Notes: generated from the letters alone by a model not told the origin. Positions 33,017 through 42,731 are shown, counted from the first letter of the stretch. The stretch: DNA of 64,000 nucleotides from Hyphomicrobium sp. (GCA_019751875.1 JAIEMV010000004.1:62001-126000), one strand, 5' to 3'. Numbers and translations are program-made.

Positions 33017-34645
33017 TCAGGAGTCCTTGGCGAGGTCCCGGAGGCGGAACTTCTGGATCTTGCCGGTGGCGGTTTTCGGCAACTCCGTAAAGACGACGTG
33101 GCGCGGTGCCTTGTAATGGGCGAGCCGCTCGCGGCACCACGTCACGATCTCTTCCTTTGATGCGATTGCCCCCGCCTTCAACTCGACAAACGCACAGGGA
33201 GTCTCGCCCCATTTTTCGTCAGGCTTGGCGACGACGGCGCAGGCGGCGACAGCGGGATGCTTGTAGAGGACATCCTCGACTTCGATGGACGAGATATTCT
33301 CGCCACCAGAAATGATGACGTCCTTCGAGCGATCCTTCAGCTGGATGTAGCCGTCGGGATGCAAGACGCCGAGATCGCCAGAGTGGAACCAGCCGCCGGC
33401 AAAAGCCTCTGTCGTTGCCTCGGCGTTCCTGAGATAGCCCTTCATCACGATATTGCCGCGGAACATGACCTCGCCCATCGTCTCGCCGTCGGCGGGAACA
33501 GGGCTCATGGTCTCGGGGTCCATCACCGTGAGATCTTCCAGCGCAACGTAGCGCACACCCTGGCGAATGCGCTTCTTGGCTTTCGCCTCCTCATCCAGCG
33601 CCAGCCACTCGGTGTTCCACTCGTTGATGGTCGCGGGGCCGTACGTTTCAGTGAGGCCGTAGAGGTGGGTCAGATCGAAGCCGGCGGCGATCATGGCATC
33701 CAGGACGGCCTGTGGCGGGGGTGCAGCGGCGTGATTGAACGAGACTCGATGCCTGATCTCGCGTTTTTCCTCGGGTTTTGCTCCAAGCAGCGTCGCCATC
33801 ACAATGGGCGCGCCGGAGATGTTCGTCACCTTGTAATCGGCGATGGCATCGTACATCGCCTTGGCGCGCACCCAGCGCAGGCAGATATGCGTGCCGGCCA
33901 CCATCGCCAACGACCAGGTGAAACACCAGCCGTTGCAATGGAACATCGGGAGCGTCCACAGGTACACGGGGTGGCGTCCCATTCCGGTGGCGATGGTGTT
34001 GGAATAACACATCAGCGCCGCGCCCCGATGGTGATAGACGACACCCTTCGGATTGCCCGTGGTGCCGGAGGTGTAGTTCAGCGAAATGGCGTCCCATTCG
34101 TCTGCGGGCATGCGCCATGCAAATTCGGGATCCGAGTTTGCAAGAAGCGTTTCATAGTCGAGATGCGATAGGGCGCGTCCCGTCTGCGGGAACTCCAAAT
34201 CGTTGTAGTCGATGATGATGGGGCGCACCTTGGCGAGCGCAAGCGCTTCGGCCATCGTTCCGGCGAATTCGCGGTCGGTGATGAGGACTTTAGAGTCCGC
34301 ATGATCAAGCTGGAAAGCGAGGATCGGCGCATCGAGGCGTGTGTTCAGCGAATGAAGCACCGCGCCCAGCATGGGCACGGCGTAATGCGCTTCCAACATC
34401 GGGGGCGTGTTCGACAGCATCACAGAGACCGTATCGCCCGGTCCGATCTGGAGCCGTGACAGGGCAGAAGCGAGCCGCCGGCAGCGGCCGTAGAATTCTT
34501 TCCAGGTGAACTGCTGCGCGCCATGGATGATCGCCGGATGATTCGGATACACCCGAGCTGCACGATCGAGAAAGGTCAGAGGGGTCAGCGGCTGATAATT
34601 GGCCGGGTTTTTATCGAGATTCTGGTCGTATGGTGACAGGGTCAT
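33017..34645 (-). CDS. Acyl-CoA synthetase (AMP-binding)
   Basis: This 542-residue ANL-superfamily enzyme activates a carboxylic acid to its CoA thioester through an acyl-adenylate. The P-loop 'LNYTSGTTGNPKGVVYHH', 'YGLTETYGPATI', 'GWFHSGDLGVLHPDGYIQLKDRSKD' and catalytic C-terminal Lys in 'ELPKTATGKIQKF' are all in place. Sequence style ('FTWKEFYGRCRRLASAL', 'AHYAVPMLGAVLHSLNTRLD') matches medium-chain or 3-methylmercaptopropionyl-CoA ligase-like enzymes; the acid is not known. It is a single gene. Confidence 0.9.
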   Translation of the reverse strand: MTLSPYDQNLDKNPANYQPLTPLTFLDRAARVYPNHPAIIHGAQQFTWKEFYGRCRRLASALSRLQIGPGDTVSVMLSNTPPMLEAHYAVPMLGAVLHSLNTRLDAPILAFQLDHADSKVLITDREFAGTMAEALALAKVRPIIIDYNDLEFPQTGRALSHLDYETLLANSDPEFAWRMPADEWDAISLNYTSGTTGNPKGVVYHHRGAALMCYSNTIATGMGRHPVYLWTLPMFHCNGWCFTWSLAMVAGTHICLRWVRAKAMYDAIADYKVTNISGAPIVMATLLGAKPEEKREIRHRVSFNHAAAPPPQAVLDAMIAAGFDLTHLYGLTETYGPATINEWNTEWLALDEEAKAKKRIRQGVRYVALEDLTVMDPETMSPVPADGETMGEVMFRGNIVMKGYLRNAEATTEAFAGGWFHSGDLGVLHPDGYIQLKDRSKDVIISGGENISSIEVEDVLYKHPAVAACAVVAKPDEKWGETPCAFVELKAGAIASKEEIVTWCRERLAHYKAPRHVVFTELPKTATGKIQKFRLRDLAKDS

Positions 34646-34888
34646 CTGGCGATGCGCAACCTTCTGGAGATCAATTCAGCAGACGCTAGACAATTGCAGT
34701 GCCGAGATCAAACAGGGCCTGTGGCGCCTATCGGGAGCCCGGACGGCACCACCCGGGAACCCGGATCGTTCGTCTGTGACCTGGGCGCGGCTGTGAGGGC
34801 GGGTTGATAATGGTGAAAATTGCTTAGACAATCTTGGAATCGGGTGCCATCCTTTCTGGTATGGGCGTGACGTTTCTGGGAGGAGGCC

Positions 34889-34987
34889 ATGTCCGAACCT
34901 CGTCTAGACGCCGTGGCACTCTGGGTTTTGGTGATGCTGCTGTTGGCACTCACCGTCGCTCTCGAACTGGCCATATTCGAGACATAA
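34889..34987 (+). CDS. 32-residue single-helix membrane peptide
   Basis: ATG 34889 is preceded by GGGAGGAGG and opens a frame of 32 codons whose middle is one hydrophobic helix (VALWVLVMLLLALTVALELA). It lies alone in the 600-bp stretch between the acyl-CoA synthetase and the DUF4170 gene; nothing else was recognised there. Small membrane peptides of this type exist in many bacteria, but this one has no known relative. Confidence 0.4.
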   Translation: MSEPRLDAVALWVLVMLLLALTVALELAIFET

Positions 34988-35244
34988 CGAAGGCTCGGCA
35001 GGCAGCCGACGGCTGCCGGTGCTTCTCGGCCTACCAGCGGGCGGCTCAACCGTTTTGCCCAATATGACCTCACGTCCGTGGCGCGGCGCTTCGCGCTGTT
35101 GCCTGATGACCTTCGCCTCGGCAGTCTGTCCCGGTCATGGCGCCGGTTCGAGGCGCGATGAGGGCTGCACCGGCGCGTCCGGTGGGTCTTCCAGTCGCCG
35201 CCCGGCAGCAGCCGGGTTCGCTTTCACTTACCGGATCCGCGCCA

Positions 35245-35487
35245 ATGTCTCAAACCAAGCCGAACCCGCAACTGCTCCATCTTGTCTTTGGAGGCGAGTT
35301 GGAATCGCTCGATGGCGTCACGTTCCGCGACCTGCACGATCTCGATATCGTCGGAATCTACCCGAACTATGCTGAGGCCCATGCCGCCTGGAAAGCGGCT
35401 GCGCAGAAGTCCGTCGACAATGCACTCGTTCGGTATTTCGTCGTGCACTTGCACCGCCTGCTGGATCCGGCAAAGCCTGGGGCTTGA
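35245..35487 (+). CDS. DUF4170 family protein
   Basis: This 80-residue cytosolic protein carries the compact DUF4170 pattern 'LHLVFGGELESLDGVTFRDL', 'LDIVGIYPNYAEAHAAWKAAAQ' and 'VRYFVVHLHRLLDP'. The family is confined to alphaproteobacteria and commonly precedes lipid A and Kdo genes, as here at 36525. ATG 35245 starts the conserved region; a longer upstream frame has no homologous sequence. The function is unknown. Confidence 0.83.
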   Translation: MSQTKPNPQLLHLVFGGELESLDGVTFRDLHDLDIVGIYPNYAEAHAAWKAAAQKSVDNALVRYFVVHLHRLLDPAKPGA

Positions 35488-35493
35488 GCAGCG

Positions 35494-36234
35494 TCACTCA
35501 CGGCGCAACCATCCATCTACGAGGCGATTGGCCCAGCCCCGGCTGCGGAACGACCGCTTCAATTCCTTCGGGTCGTAGTGACGTTCGACCCAATCGAAGA
35601 AGTCGATCTTTTCCTGAGCAGCGTAAGCCAAATACCTTTCGAAGAAGGCGTCGAGCACGCCCGTGTCGGCGTACCGGACATGCCCATAGCGAAGGCTCAA
35701 CTGGCGAGCGGCTTTCTCGATCGGCACGTCTTCGACAACGTGGAGGTAGAGTGCGCTGGCAAGGCCCGCCCGGTCAGCGCCCGATTTACAATGCAGTAGA
35801 ATGGGATGTTCGATCCGCTGAAAGAGATCGCGTAGGCCGTACAGTTCGTCTCGGGATGGCGCATCGCGGCTACGCAAGCAATAGTCGACGTAGGCCAGAC
35901 CCAGGCGTTCACAAGCTGCGCGTTCCGTTCTTGCGGTCGGCTTATCTTCGTTGCCGCGCAAATTGACGACCGTTCTCACGCCGAGCTTTTTCGCCCTTCG
36001 TAGTTGATGGGGCAGAGGCTGCGCAGCACGCCACGCCCGCGGGCCCAATCTGTGGCGGTTTGGAAACAAGAGGCGCACGAACAAATGATCGAAAAGCAAC
36101 ATGTCTGTATAGCTGACGATCGGGGCGACGGCCCGGCGCAAGGGTTCGGGCGCGCGTGCAGCAACCTCCGAGCGCATGGTCGTGGCGCCCCTGCGCAGCG
36201 CTCGCTTCATCCGTTTGATGCGCGTGAATCGCAT
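35494..36234 (-). CDS. Protein tyrosine/dual-specificity phosphatase
   Basis: This 246-residue protein has the Cys-phosphatase loop HCKSGADRAG (nucleophile Cys149, Arg155) and an upstream 'VVNLRGNEDKPTARTERAACERLGL' typical of DSP-like bacterial phosphatases. The N-terminal 60 residues are basic and helical. Its substrate is unknown. Its position between DUF4170 and the Kdo transferase gene recalls phosphatases kept near lipopolysaccharide genes. It runs opposite to both neighbours. Confidence 0.85.
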   Translation of the reverse strand: MRFTRIKRMKRALRRGATTMRSEVAARAPEPLRRAVAPIVSYTDMLLFDHLFVRLLFPNRHRLGPRAWRAAQPLPHQLRRAKKLGVRTVVNLRGNEDKPTARTERAACERLGLAYVDYCLRSRDAPSRDELYGLRDLFQRIEHPILLHCKSGADRAGLASALYLHVVEDVPIEKAARQLSLRYGHVRYADTGVLDAFFERYLAYAAQEKIDFFDWVERHYDPKELKRSFRSRGWANRLVDGWLRRE

Positions 36235-36524
36235 TATTTAGAGGTAATTCCCAGCTTGATACCTTGCAGACCGTTTCGAGGCGCTAAGTCGCCGAAAAGC
36301 CGGAAAGTAGACCGTTTCTAGGTAAGGCTAATGGCTCGGCACCCGCAGTTTGTGCTGCAGCGGTCGATAAGTGCCGGCGGCCACATGATTTCGGTTGATA
36401 TTCGCTGTGGTAACCTGAGACAAGAGGACTTCAGAGCGCGCCCACAGGGGTCAGCAAGCCGTAAGACTTTTGCCGTCGGGGACCCGCAGTCGCAGGCCCG
36501 CCGGGGCCAGGGCTCATAGCATCA

Positions 36525-38612
36525 ATGGCACACACGTCGCCTGACAAGGTGAGCGCTGCACGTCTCGCCGGCCGGCAACTCGCCAGGCTCGTGCGATTCG
36601 TTCATCGCACCTCGAACGTCATCGCCGAACCTGACGGCATCATCGACCGCCTCAGTGCAGACCATCCGTGCATTGTCGCGCTGTGGCATGGCCAGTTCAT
36701 GATGGCATCGATGCATCGTCCGGATGTGCCTGTGGCGGCCATGGTTGCCCGCCACGGGGACGCAGAATTCATCGGCGCGACGATGGAGTCTCTCGGCGTT
36801 AAACTGGTGCGTGGGGCGGGGGCCGGTGATCGGAAAAAGGATCGCGGCGGCGCCAGCGCATTGCGCGCCGCTCTTCAGTGCCTCGCCAATGGCACGTCAT
36901 TCGTTATGACTGCTGACGTGCCGCCGGGGCCGGCTCGCCGCTGCGGTGAGGGTATTGTCACGCTGGCGCGCATGAGCGGCCGGCCCATCGTGCCGCTGGC
37001 TGTGGCCAGTTCGAGATCCCTGGTGCTCGATACCTGGAGCCGCCTGACCATCAACCTGCCATTTTCGAAGTTGGCTTTCGTCTACGGAGAACCAATCTTC
37101 GTGCCGCGAGACGCAAGCCCGGACCAGCTGGAAGACATCCGACAGTCGGTGGAACGCGCGCTCAATACCGCGACGCGACGCGCCTATGCGCTTGCGGGTG
37201 CCGATCCAGCGAGATCGACACCACGCTCCGCCGATCCGTCGCTTCCGCCACCCAACCCTGGATTGTTGCTCCGGGTCTATCGAGGTGCCAGCCGCCTTTT
37301 GGCTCCCATCGCTCCGATCGTTCTGGCACGGCGGGCAGAACGAGGGAAGGAGGATCCGGCTCGGCAGGACGAGCGGCTTGGCCGGAGCCTGCGGTCCCGG
37401 CCCGACGGGCCGGTCGCATGGATCCATGCGGCCAGCGTCGGAGAGTTCATGGCCGTGCTGCCGGTGATCGATCGTCTGCGCGTGGCGCGTGCGGATGTCA
37501 CCCTGCTCGTGACCACGGGAACCGTTACTTCAGCTGGTCTCGCGGCGGCGCGGCTCGGACCGCGCGCGATCCACCAGTTCGTTCCGATCGATACGCCACA
37601 GGCGGTTACGGGTTTTCTCGACCACTGGAAACCGTCCCTCGCGATTTTTACCGAAAGCGAGATCTGGCCCAATCTCATGCTCGCGACATCGCAGCGGAAA
37701 ATCCCGCTGGTCCTCGTCAACGCGCGCATGAGCAGCCGGAGCAGCCAGCGCTGGCGGCGGCGCAAGCGCATCGCCAAGCAACTGTTCGGACAGTTCCGCC
37801 TCGTCCTGGCGCAGAACGCGGTGTACGCGCGTAACTTCAGGCAATTGGGTGCGCCCCAGACGATGAACGTGGGCAATCTGAAGATTGACGCGCCGGCCCC
37901 ACCCGTGGACGCAGTAGAACTTGAGCGTCTCCGCCGGATCATCGGCAACCGGCCCATTCTGGTCGGCGCGAGTACACATGAAGGGGAAGAGCGCATTCTC
38001 GCGCAGGCGCACCAAATCATGCGCGAGGGCATGCCGGGACTGTTGACCATCATCGCGCCGCGGCATCCGGAACGTGGCGCAAAACTCGCCGCCGACTTGC
38101 GAGCCGCCGGGCTCAGCGTGACACAGCGATCGGCGCGTGCCGACCCAGCCTCCTCCACCGACATCTATCTCGCCGACACGATTGGTGAACTGGGGCTGTT
38201 CTATTCATTGGGGCGCGTCGTCTTCCTCGGCGGGTCGCTGGTCGAACATGGCGGTCAGAACCCGATTGAAGCGATCCGGCTCGGATGCGCCGTCATGAGC
38301 GGACCGAGCCGGCACAACTTCAACGATATCTACGGCGGTCTCGACGCGGCAGGTGCTGTCGCCACCGTCAAGGCTGCCGACGATATCGCCCGCACCGCTT
38401 CGCGGCTGCTGACAGATGAAGCTGCGCGCACGGCGGCCCATCATGCAGCTGAGGGCGCGCTCGCGGCGATGGGTGGCGCGCTGGACAAGACCGTCGCGGC
38501 GCTGCTTCCGTTGCTTCCTGCGGTGGAGGAGAAGCCGGCAGCCGTGGCGATTGCACCGCCTGAACGGGTACCGGAGACGGCGGACCAAGGCTTTCGCCGT
38601 GCCGTCTCGTGA
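36525..38612 (+). CDS. waaA: Fused DUF374 acyltransferase and Kdo transferase
   Basis: This 695-residue protein joins two enzymes usually encoded separately. Residues 1-225 form a DUF374/lysophospholipid acyltransferase-like domain ('ALWHGQFMMASMHRP', 'MVARHGDAEFIGATMESLG', 'DVPPGPARRCGEGIVTLARMS'). Residues about 255-690 form a Kdo transferase (GT-30): 'WIHAASVGEFMAVLPVIDRL', 'FTESEIWPNLML', 'VGASTHEGEERILAQAH' and 'VFLGGSLVEHGGQNPIEAIRL'. A Pro-rich linker lies near 235. The Kdo domain adds Kdo to lipid A precursor at the inner membrane. It overlaps lpxK by 14 nt. No frameshift is visible at the junction. Confidence 0.88.
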   Translation: MAHTSPDKVSAARLAGRQLARLVRFVHRTSNVIAEPDGIIDRLSADHPCIVALWHGQFMMASMHRPDVPVAAMVARHGDAEFIGATMESLGVKLVRGAGAGDRKKDRGGASALRAALQCLANGTSFVMTADVPPGPARRCGEGIVTLARMSGRPIVPLAVASSRSLVLDTWSRLTINLPFSKLAFVYGEPIFVPRDASPDQLEDIRQSVERALNTATRRAYALAGADPARSTPRSADPSLPPPNPGLLLRVYRGASRLLAPIAPIVLARRAERGKEDPARQDERLGRSLRSRPDGPVAWIHAASVGEFMAVLPVIDRLRVARADVTLLVTTGTVTSAGLAAARLGPRAIHQFVPIDTPQAVTGFLDHWKPSLAIFTESEIWPNLMLATSQRKIPLVLVNARMSSRSSQRWRRRKRIAKQLFGQFRLVLAQNAVYARNFRQLGAPQTMNVGNLKIDAPAPPVDAVELERLRRIIGNRPILVGASTHEGEERILAQAHQIMREGMPGLLTIIAPRHPERGAKLAADLRAAGLSVTQRSARADPASSTDIYLADTIGELGLFYSLGRVVFLGGSLVEHGGQNPIEAIRLGCAVMSGPSRHNFNDIYGGLDAAGAVATVKAADDIARTASRLLTDEAARTAAHHAAEGALAAMGGALDKTVAALLPLLPAVEEKPAAVAIAPPERVPETADQGFRRAVS

Positions 38613-39648
38613 ACCGCCGTGGTGGTATCTGCCGCAGCCGACGCTGACCGCGCGCCTTCTAGCGCCAGCGGCGGCGCTGTACGGCACGATTGGGGCGCGA
38701 CGGATGCAAAGGCCGCCCAGCGCCACCAGCCCTCTGCCGGTCGTCTGTATCGGTAATTTCACGGCGGGTGGAACTGGTAAGACGCCGCTGGCGCTCCTTG
38801 TTGCCGACCGGCTCATGCAGAGGGGCCTTACGCCGGTCTTTCTGACACGCGGCTATGGTTCACGTGCGCGCCACCCGACTGTGGTCGATCCGGCGCGGCA
38901 TGTCGCGGCTGACGTCGGCGACGAAGCGTTGCTGCTGGCGCGGGCAGCATGCGTCATGGTCGCTCCGGATCGCCCGGCCGGAGCGCGGGCCATCCAGCAG
39001 CGACCCGGTGCCGATCTGATCATAATGGACGACGGGTTGCAGAACCCGTCACTCGCAAAAGATCTTCGGATCGCCGTGGTCGATGGCGCGCGCGGGTTTG
39101 GAAATAGTCGCGTCATTCCAGCCGGACCCTTGCGCGCTCCTCTCGCAGTGCAACTCGCACATACGGACATCGTTGTGGTCAATGGACGGCGTGAGGATCG
39201 CGACAGCATTGCGCGGGCAGTCGCGCCTGCGTTCACAGGACCCGTGCTATCGGCACAACAGATGCCGGCCGGGGAGTCGGGTTGGCTCGCCGGAACGCCC
39301 GTCGTCGCGTTCGCTGGCATTGGCAATCCGCAGCGCTTCTTTCAATTGCTGAAGCGGTTGGGTGCGCATGTCGTCGAGGAACGCAGCTTCACCGATCACC
39401 ATGCCTTCACGAACATCGACGCGGCTGATCTCTTGGCCGCCGCGCAGCGGCTTGGGGCGATCTTGGTCACAACTGAAAAGGATCTTGTCAGACTAGCCGG
39501 GGCGTCCGGTGCGCGGGGTGAACTTGCTCGGTCGGCAAGGCCGCTTGCGATCACGACGGCATTCCACGATGACGGCGAGGATCGTTTGATCGATTTCGTA
39601 TTAGAGGCATTGACGCGGCGGCAGCGCGCGCGTCAGCCCTTGGGCTGA
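38599..39648 (+). CDS. lpxK: Tetraacyldisaccharide 4'-kinase
   Basis: This 349-residue inner-membrane kinase phosphorylates the lipid A disaccharide at the 4' position. It has the P-loop GNFTAGGTGKTP near 52-63, 'VFLTRGYGSR', 'LIIMDDGLQNPSLAKDL' (family Asp and His/Gln positions) and 'FTDHHAFTNID'. GTG 38599 was selected as start with AAGG 10 nt upstream; it gives the family N-terminus 'PWWYLPQPTLTARLLAPAAALYG'. Translational coupling with the fused Kdo transferase through a 14-nt overlap is likely. Confidence 0.9.
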   Translation: MPSREPPWWYLPQPTLTARLLAPAAALYGTIGARRMQRPPSATSPLPVVCIGNFTAGGTGKTPLALLVADRLMQRGLTPVFLTRGYGSRARHPTVVDPARHVAADVGDEALLLARAACVMVAPDRPAGARAIQQRPGADLIIMDDGLQNPSLAKDLRIAVVDGARGFGNSRVIPAGPLRAPLAVQLAHTDIVVVNGRREDRDSIARAVAPAFTGPVLSAQQMPAGESGWLAGTPVVAFAGIGNPQRFFQLLKRLGAHVVEERSFTDHHAFTNIDAADLLAAAQRLGAILVTTEKDLVRLAGASGARGELARSARPLAITTAFHDDGEDRLIDFVLEALTRRQRARQPLG

Positions 39649-39857
39649 GTTTCCAGGAAACGCTTCATCGAAGCTTCGGGTGTCGCATAGGCTTCCTGCA
39701 GATCGACGCTCCAGTATTTGAGGTTCTGCAGTTCGATGCGCGCGCCGGTTACCGCGCAGCGGACATAGTCTCCGGCCGAGAGAACCTGGAATTCTCCGGC
39801 CAAATAGCGCACACGCGCTTCCGTTCCGCCGCCAAACAATCGTTCTAACCTGTTCAT
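39633..39857 (-). CDS. DUF2093 family protein
   Basis: The 74-residue protein fits DUF2093 with 'VRYLAGEFQVLSAGDYVRCAVTGARIELQNLKYWSVDLQEAYATPEASMKRF' across its length (given here only in part: key residues Cys, Trp and Tyr). This alphaproteobacterial family has no known role and usually sits by lpxK. It is convergent with lpxK and overlaps it by 16 nt. The next gene upstream is xseA. Confidence 0.85.
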   Translation of the reverse strand: MNRLERLFGGGTEARVRYLAGEFQVLSAGDYVRCAVTGARIELQNLKYWSVDLQEAYATPEASMKRFLETQPKG

Positions 39858-39981
39858 TGCCGTTCCTTCCCCGCGCCTGTTCCGGGGTGTCGCGATCCGT
39901 CTGCTATGTCTAATGTCCTTGCCGAGCCGGAACAAGACGGGTGCGGCAGCGATCGCCGATTGGCGCGGGCACCCGGGTCGG

Positions 39982-41502
39982 TCAGAACAGTGAGCCTTGT
40001 GGCGGGCCGTCGCTTTTCTTGCGGGACGGTGGTGCGGGTGTGCCACCCGCAGGTGTTGCCTTGCCCCGTGTGCCGGCTGAGACTTCAACCGCGGACCTGC
40101 CATCGGAAAATTCGATTTCTAAGGACCGGCCCGGGGTCAGCGCGGATGCGCGGCGCACCATGGTGCCCTTTTCGTCGCGGACGATCGCGAAGCCGCGGGC
40201 GAGAACGCCTTGGTAACTATACGAGGTCAACAGCTTCGACTGTGCCTCCAGCGCGCGTCGCTTCTGGTCGAGGCGATTGGCAAGCGCCTCGACGCGCAAG
40301 CGACCTCCAATACGCTCGAAGCGCATCCGCCTTTCGCCTGCGATGCGTGTCAGGGCCGCGCGGGCACGCGCGAACCCATCGGCGAGGCGCCGGTCGCGGT
40401 GTTCCACGAGCGTACGCAAGAGGCTGGGCGTCAACCTTCCCGCGATCTTGGCCTGTCGCATGGTGTGGGCACGCGTATTGGCGAGGAGCGCGCGCGGCAA
40501 TCGCTGATCTAGGGTGTCGAAGCGCTGGCGGGGCAACGCGGTCAGATCCTCGGGGCGGGGCAATCCGCGCGCTGCGGACTTGAGGTGCGCACGGTTTGTT
40601 TCCAACATACGACGGCAGGCGATACGCAGTCGCTGGCTGCGGTCCGCAACGTCAGCCATCAATTCGGAATACTTCGGCACGGCCCATTCGGCGGCTTTCG
40701 TCGGCGTGGGCGCTCGCGCATCGGCGACGAGGTCGATGAGGGTCCAGTCGGTCTCATGGCCCACGGCCGAGATCAGGGGAATGGTGCTTGCGGCGGCGGC
40801 ACGCACCACGATCTCCTCATTGAAGCCCCATAAGTCTTCTAGGCTGCCCCCACCGCGGGCGACGATGAGCACATCCGGACGCGGGATGCGTCCTCCGGAT
40901 GGGATCGCATTGAAGCCGCGGATCGCGGCCGCGACTTTCGCTGCACTGCCTTCGCCCTGCACCGGCACTGGCCAGACGACCACATGCGTGGGGAAGCGTT
41001 CCTCGAAGCCGTGCATCATGTCTCGGATCACGGCGCCGGTCGGCGACGTGATGATGCCGACGACACGTGGGAGAAACGGCAGCGGCTTCTTGCGCGATTC
41101 GTCGAAAAGGCCCTCGGCCGCAAACTTGCGTTTGCGATCCTCCAACAGCGCCATCAACGCGCCGGCACCGGCCGGCTCCAAAGCTTCAATGACGATCTGA
41201 TACTTGGACGAGCCGGGGAAACACGACACCTTGCCGGTGACGATGACTTCCATCCCCTCCTCGGGTTTGACCCTGAGACGGCTCCAGTTCCCTTTCCAGA
41301 CGACGGCGTCGATCTTCGCCTTATCGTCCTTCAGCGAAAAGTAGCAGTGGCCGGAGGAATGCGGGCCGCGAAAACCCGAGACCTCGCCGCGCAGCCGAAT
41401 GTGGCCGAATCCATCTTCGAGCGCGCGCTTGATCGCATTCGAAAGTTCGCCGACGGAATACTCGGGCGCATTGCGAAGGGGCTGGGGCGTCAGGTCGGCC
41501 AC
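39982..41502 (-). CDS. xseA: Exodeoxyribonuclease VII large subunit
   Basis: This 506-residue subunit forms, with XseB, the nuclease that degrades single-stranded DNA from both ends. An OB-fold N-terminus ('[27 protein letters not shown]') is followed by the catalytic domain: '[18 protein letters not shown]', '[20 protein letters not shown]' and '[31 protein letters not shown]'. The start is GTG 41502 with GAGGA upstream. The xseB gene is not in the window. The C-terminal coiled coil is complete. Confidence 0.92.
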   Translation of the reverse strand: MADLTPQPLRNAPEYSVGELSNAIKRALEDGFGHIRLRGEVSGFRGPHSSGHCYFSLKDDKAKIDAVVWKGNWSRLRVKPEEGMEVIVTGKVSCFPGSSKYQIVIEALEPAGAGALMALLEDRKRKFAAEGLFDESRKKPLPFLPRVVGIITSPTGAVIRDMMHGFEERFPTHVVVWPVPVQGEGSAAKVAAAIRGFNAIPSGGRIPRPDVLIVARGGGSLEDLWGFNEEIVVRAAAASTIPLISAVGHETDWTLIDLVADARAPTPTKAAEWAVPKYSELMADVADRSQRLRIACRRMLETNRAHLKSAARGLPRPEDLTALPRQRFDTLDQRLPRALLANTRAHTMRQAKIAGRLTPSLLRTLVEHRDRRLADGFARARAALTRIAGERRMRFERIGGRLRVEALANRLDQKRRALEAQSKLLTSYSYQGVLARGFAIVRDEKGTMVRRASALTPGRSLEIEFSDGRSAVEVSAGTRGKATPAGGTPAPPSRKKSDGPPQGSLF

Positions 41503-41563
41503 GAGTCGTCCTCTTTGAAGTTGGGCGAACTATACCTGCACAGACCCTGTGGCAACAGTGGCG

Positions 41564-41589
41564 GGAACTACACCGTCGCAGACGGCGTT
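41564..41589 (+). promoter_or_regulatory. EcfG-type promoter of the cytochrome c gene
   Basis: GGAAC (41564-41568), 17 nt and CGTT (41586-41589) lie 42 nt before the cytochrome c start, matching the EcfG consensus with the longer spacer. Confidence 0.5.
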
Positions 41590-41630
41590 TTCCTGTACGA
41601 ACCCGTACCATCCGACTGAGGAGCGCCGCC

Positions 41631-42032
41631 ATGGATACGACGACCTTTGCGCTACGTTGGATCGGCTTTGCTGTAATGGCAGGAACGTTTGTGGCTGCTG
41701 CGGCCGCTGTCGCACAACCGTCTCCGAGCGGATCTGATCCGCAGGTTGCGTTCAACAACCATTGCCGGACCTGCCACTCCGCCGAGCCCGGCGACAATCG
41801 CTTGGGTCCCACTCTCCACGGGGTCATGGGCCGCAAGGCCGGCGGTGTCGAAGGATTTGCCTATTCTCCTGGCTTCAAGACGACGAATGTCGTCTGGGAT
41901 GAAGCCAATATGGATCAGTTCATTGCCAATCCCAACAGCCTTTTCCCAGGCAGCAACATGGCGACGTTTGCAGGCTTGTCGGATGCCGGGGAGCGCAAGG
42001 CAATCATCGACTATCTGAAGACGTTGAAGTGA
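41631..42032 (+). CDS. Class I cytochrome c (c550/CycM-like)
   Basis: This 133-residue protein has an N-terminal hydrophobic signal or anchor (about 10-28, cleavage possible near AVAQ), a single haem site CRTCH and the distal Met ligand in 'PGSNMATFAG'. 'NRLGPTLHGVMGRKAGGVEGF' is typical of mitochondrial-type and CycM cytochromes. It would shuttle electrons in the periplasm. An EcfG promoter lies upstream. It could be anchored, like CycM, if the N-terminus is not cleaved. Confidence 0.88.
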   Translation: MDTTTFALRWIGFAVMAGTFVAAAAAVAQPSPSGSDPQVAFNNHCRTCHSAEPGDNRLGPTLHGVMGRKAGGVEGFAYSPGFKTTNVVWDEANMDQFIANPNSLFPGSNMATFAGLSDAGERKAIIDYLKTLK

Positions 42033-42035
42033 CGT

Positions 42036-42731
42036 TCACGTCACGATGCGGCCATCGACGATGCGCAATTGGCGATCCGCGCGGGCGGCGAGTTGCAGAT
42101 CGTGTGTCACCATGACGATCGACCGCTTGGTATCGTCGACAAGGTGGCGCAAGACGCTCAGCACTTGGTCACTCGAAGCGGTATCGAGGTTGCCCGTCGG
42201 CTCATCGGCGAGGATCACCTGCGGTCCGTTAGCCAGCGCGCGTGCGATCGCAACGCGCTGGCGCTGGCCGCCGGAAAGCTGTCCCGGCAGCTTGTGTGCG
42301 TGCGCCTCCAAACCAAGCGACGCAAGCAGTTTCATTGCGCGTTCTTTCATGTCGTGTTCGCTGATTTCTCCCAGCGCCCGCATCGGCAGCATGACGTTCA
42401 TGAGCGCTGAAAACTCGGTCAGCAGGAAGTGAAACTGAAACACGAAGCCCAGCAGTTTAAGTCGTAGGCGTGCCCGCGCAGTCTCGTCGTTGGCGGGCAC
42501 GTGGTGGCCCTGCATCAGCACTTCGCCAGACGTCGGCACGTCCAGCAGCCCCAACAGATACAGCAGCGAGCTTTTGCCCGATCCGGAGGGCCCGGTTACA
42601 GCGACGAACTCTCCGGGTTGGATGGCTAGATTGATATCGCGGACGAGTGTCGTTTCGATCCCGTCGCCAATCGTTTTGGTGACGTGGCGCAATTCGATCA
42701 GCGGCGTGGTCACGGGCAGCTGGATTGTCAT
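42036..42731 (-). CDS. ABC transporter ATP-binding protein (MacB/LolD type)
   Basis: This 231-residue ATPase has Walker A GPSGSGKSS (47-55), signature LSGGQRQRVAIARAL, Walker B 'VILADEPTGNLD' and the LolD/MacB-type 'VTHDLQLAARADRQLRI'. It is the third gene of a tight operon with the permease and the HlyD-type adaptor, each overlapping by 4 nt. The three together probably export a lipid, peptide or lipoprotein across the envelope, using the adaptor in the periplasm. Confidence 0.9.
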   Translation of the reverse strand: MTIQLPVTTPLIELRHVTKTIGDGIETTLVRDINLAIQPGEFVAVTGPSGSGKSSLLYLLGLLDVPTSGEVLMQGHHVPANDETARARLRLKLLGFVFQFHFLLTEFSALMNVMLPMRALGEISEHDMKERAMKLLASLGLEAHAHKLPGQLSGGQRQRVAIARALANGPQVILADEPTGNLDTASSDQVLSVLRHLVDDTKRSIVMVTHDLQLAARADRQLRIVDGRIVT

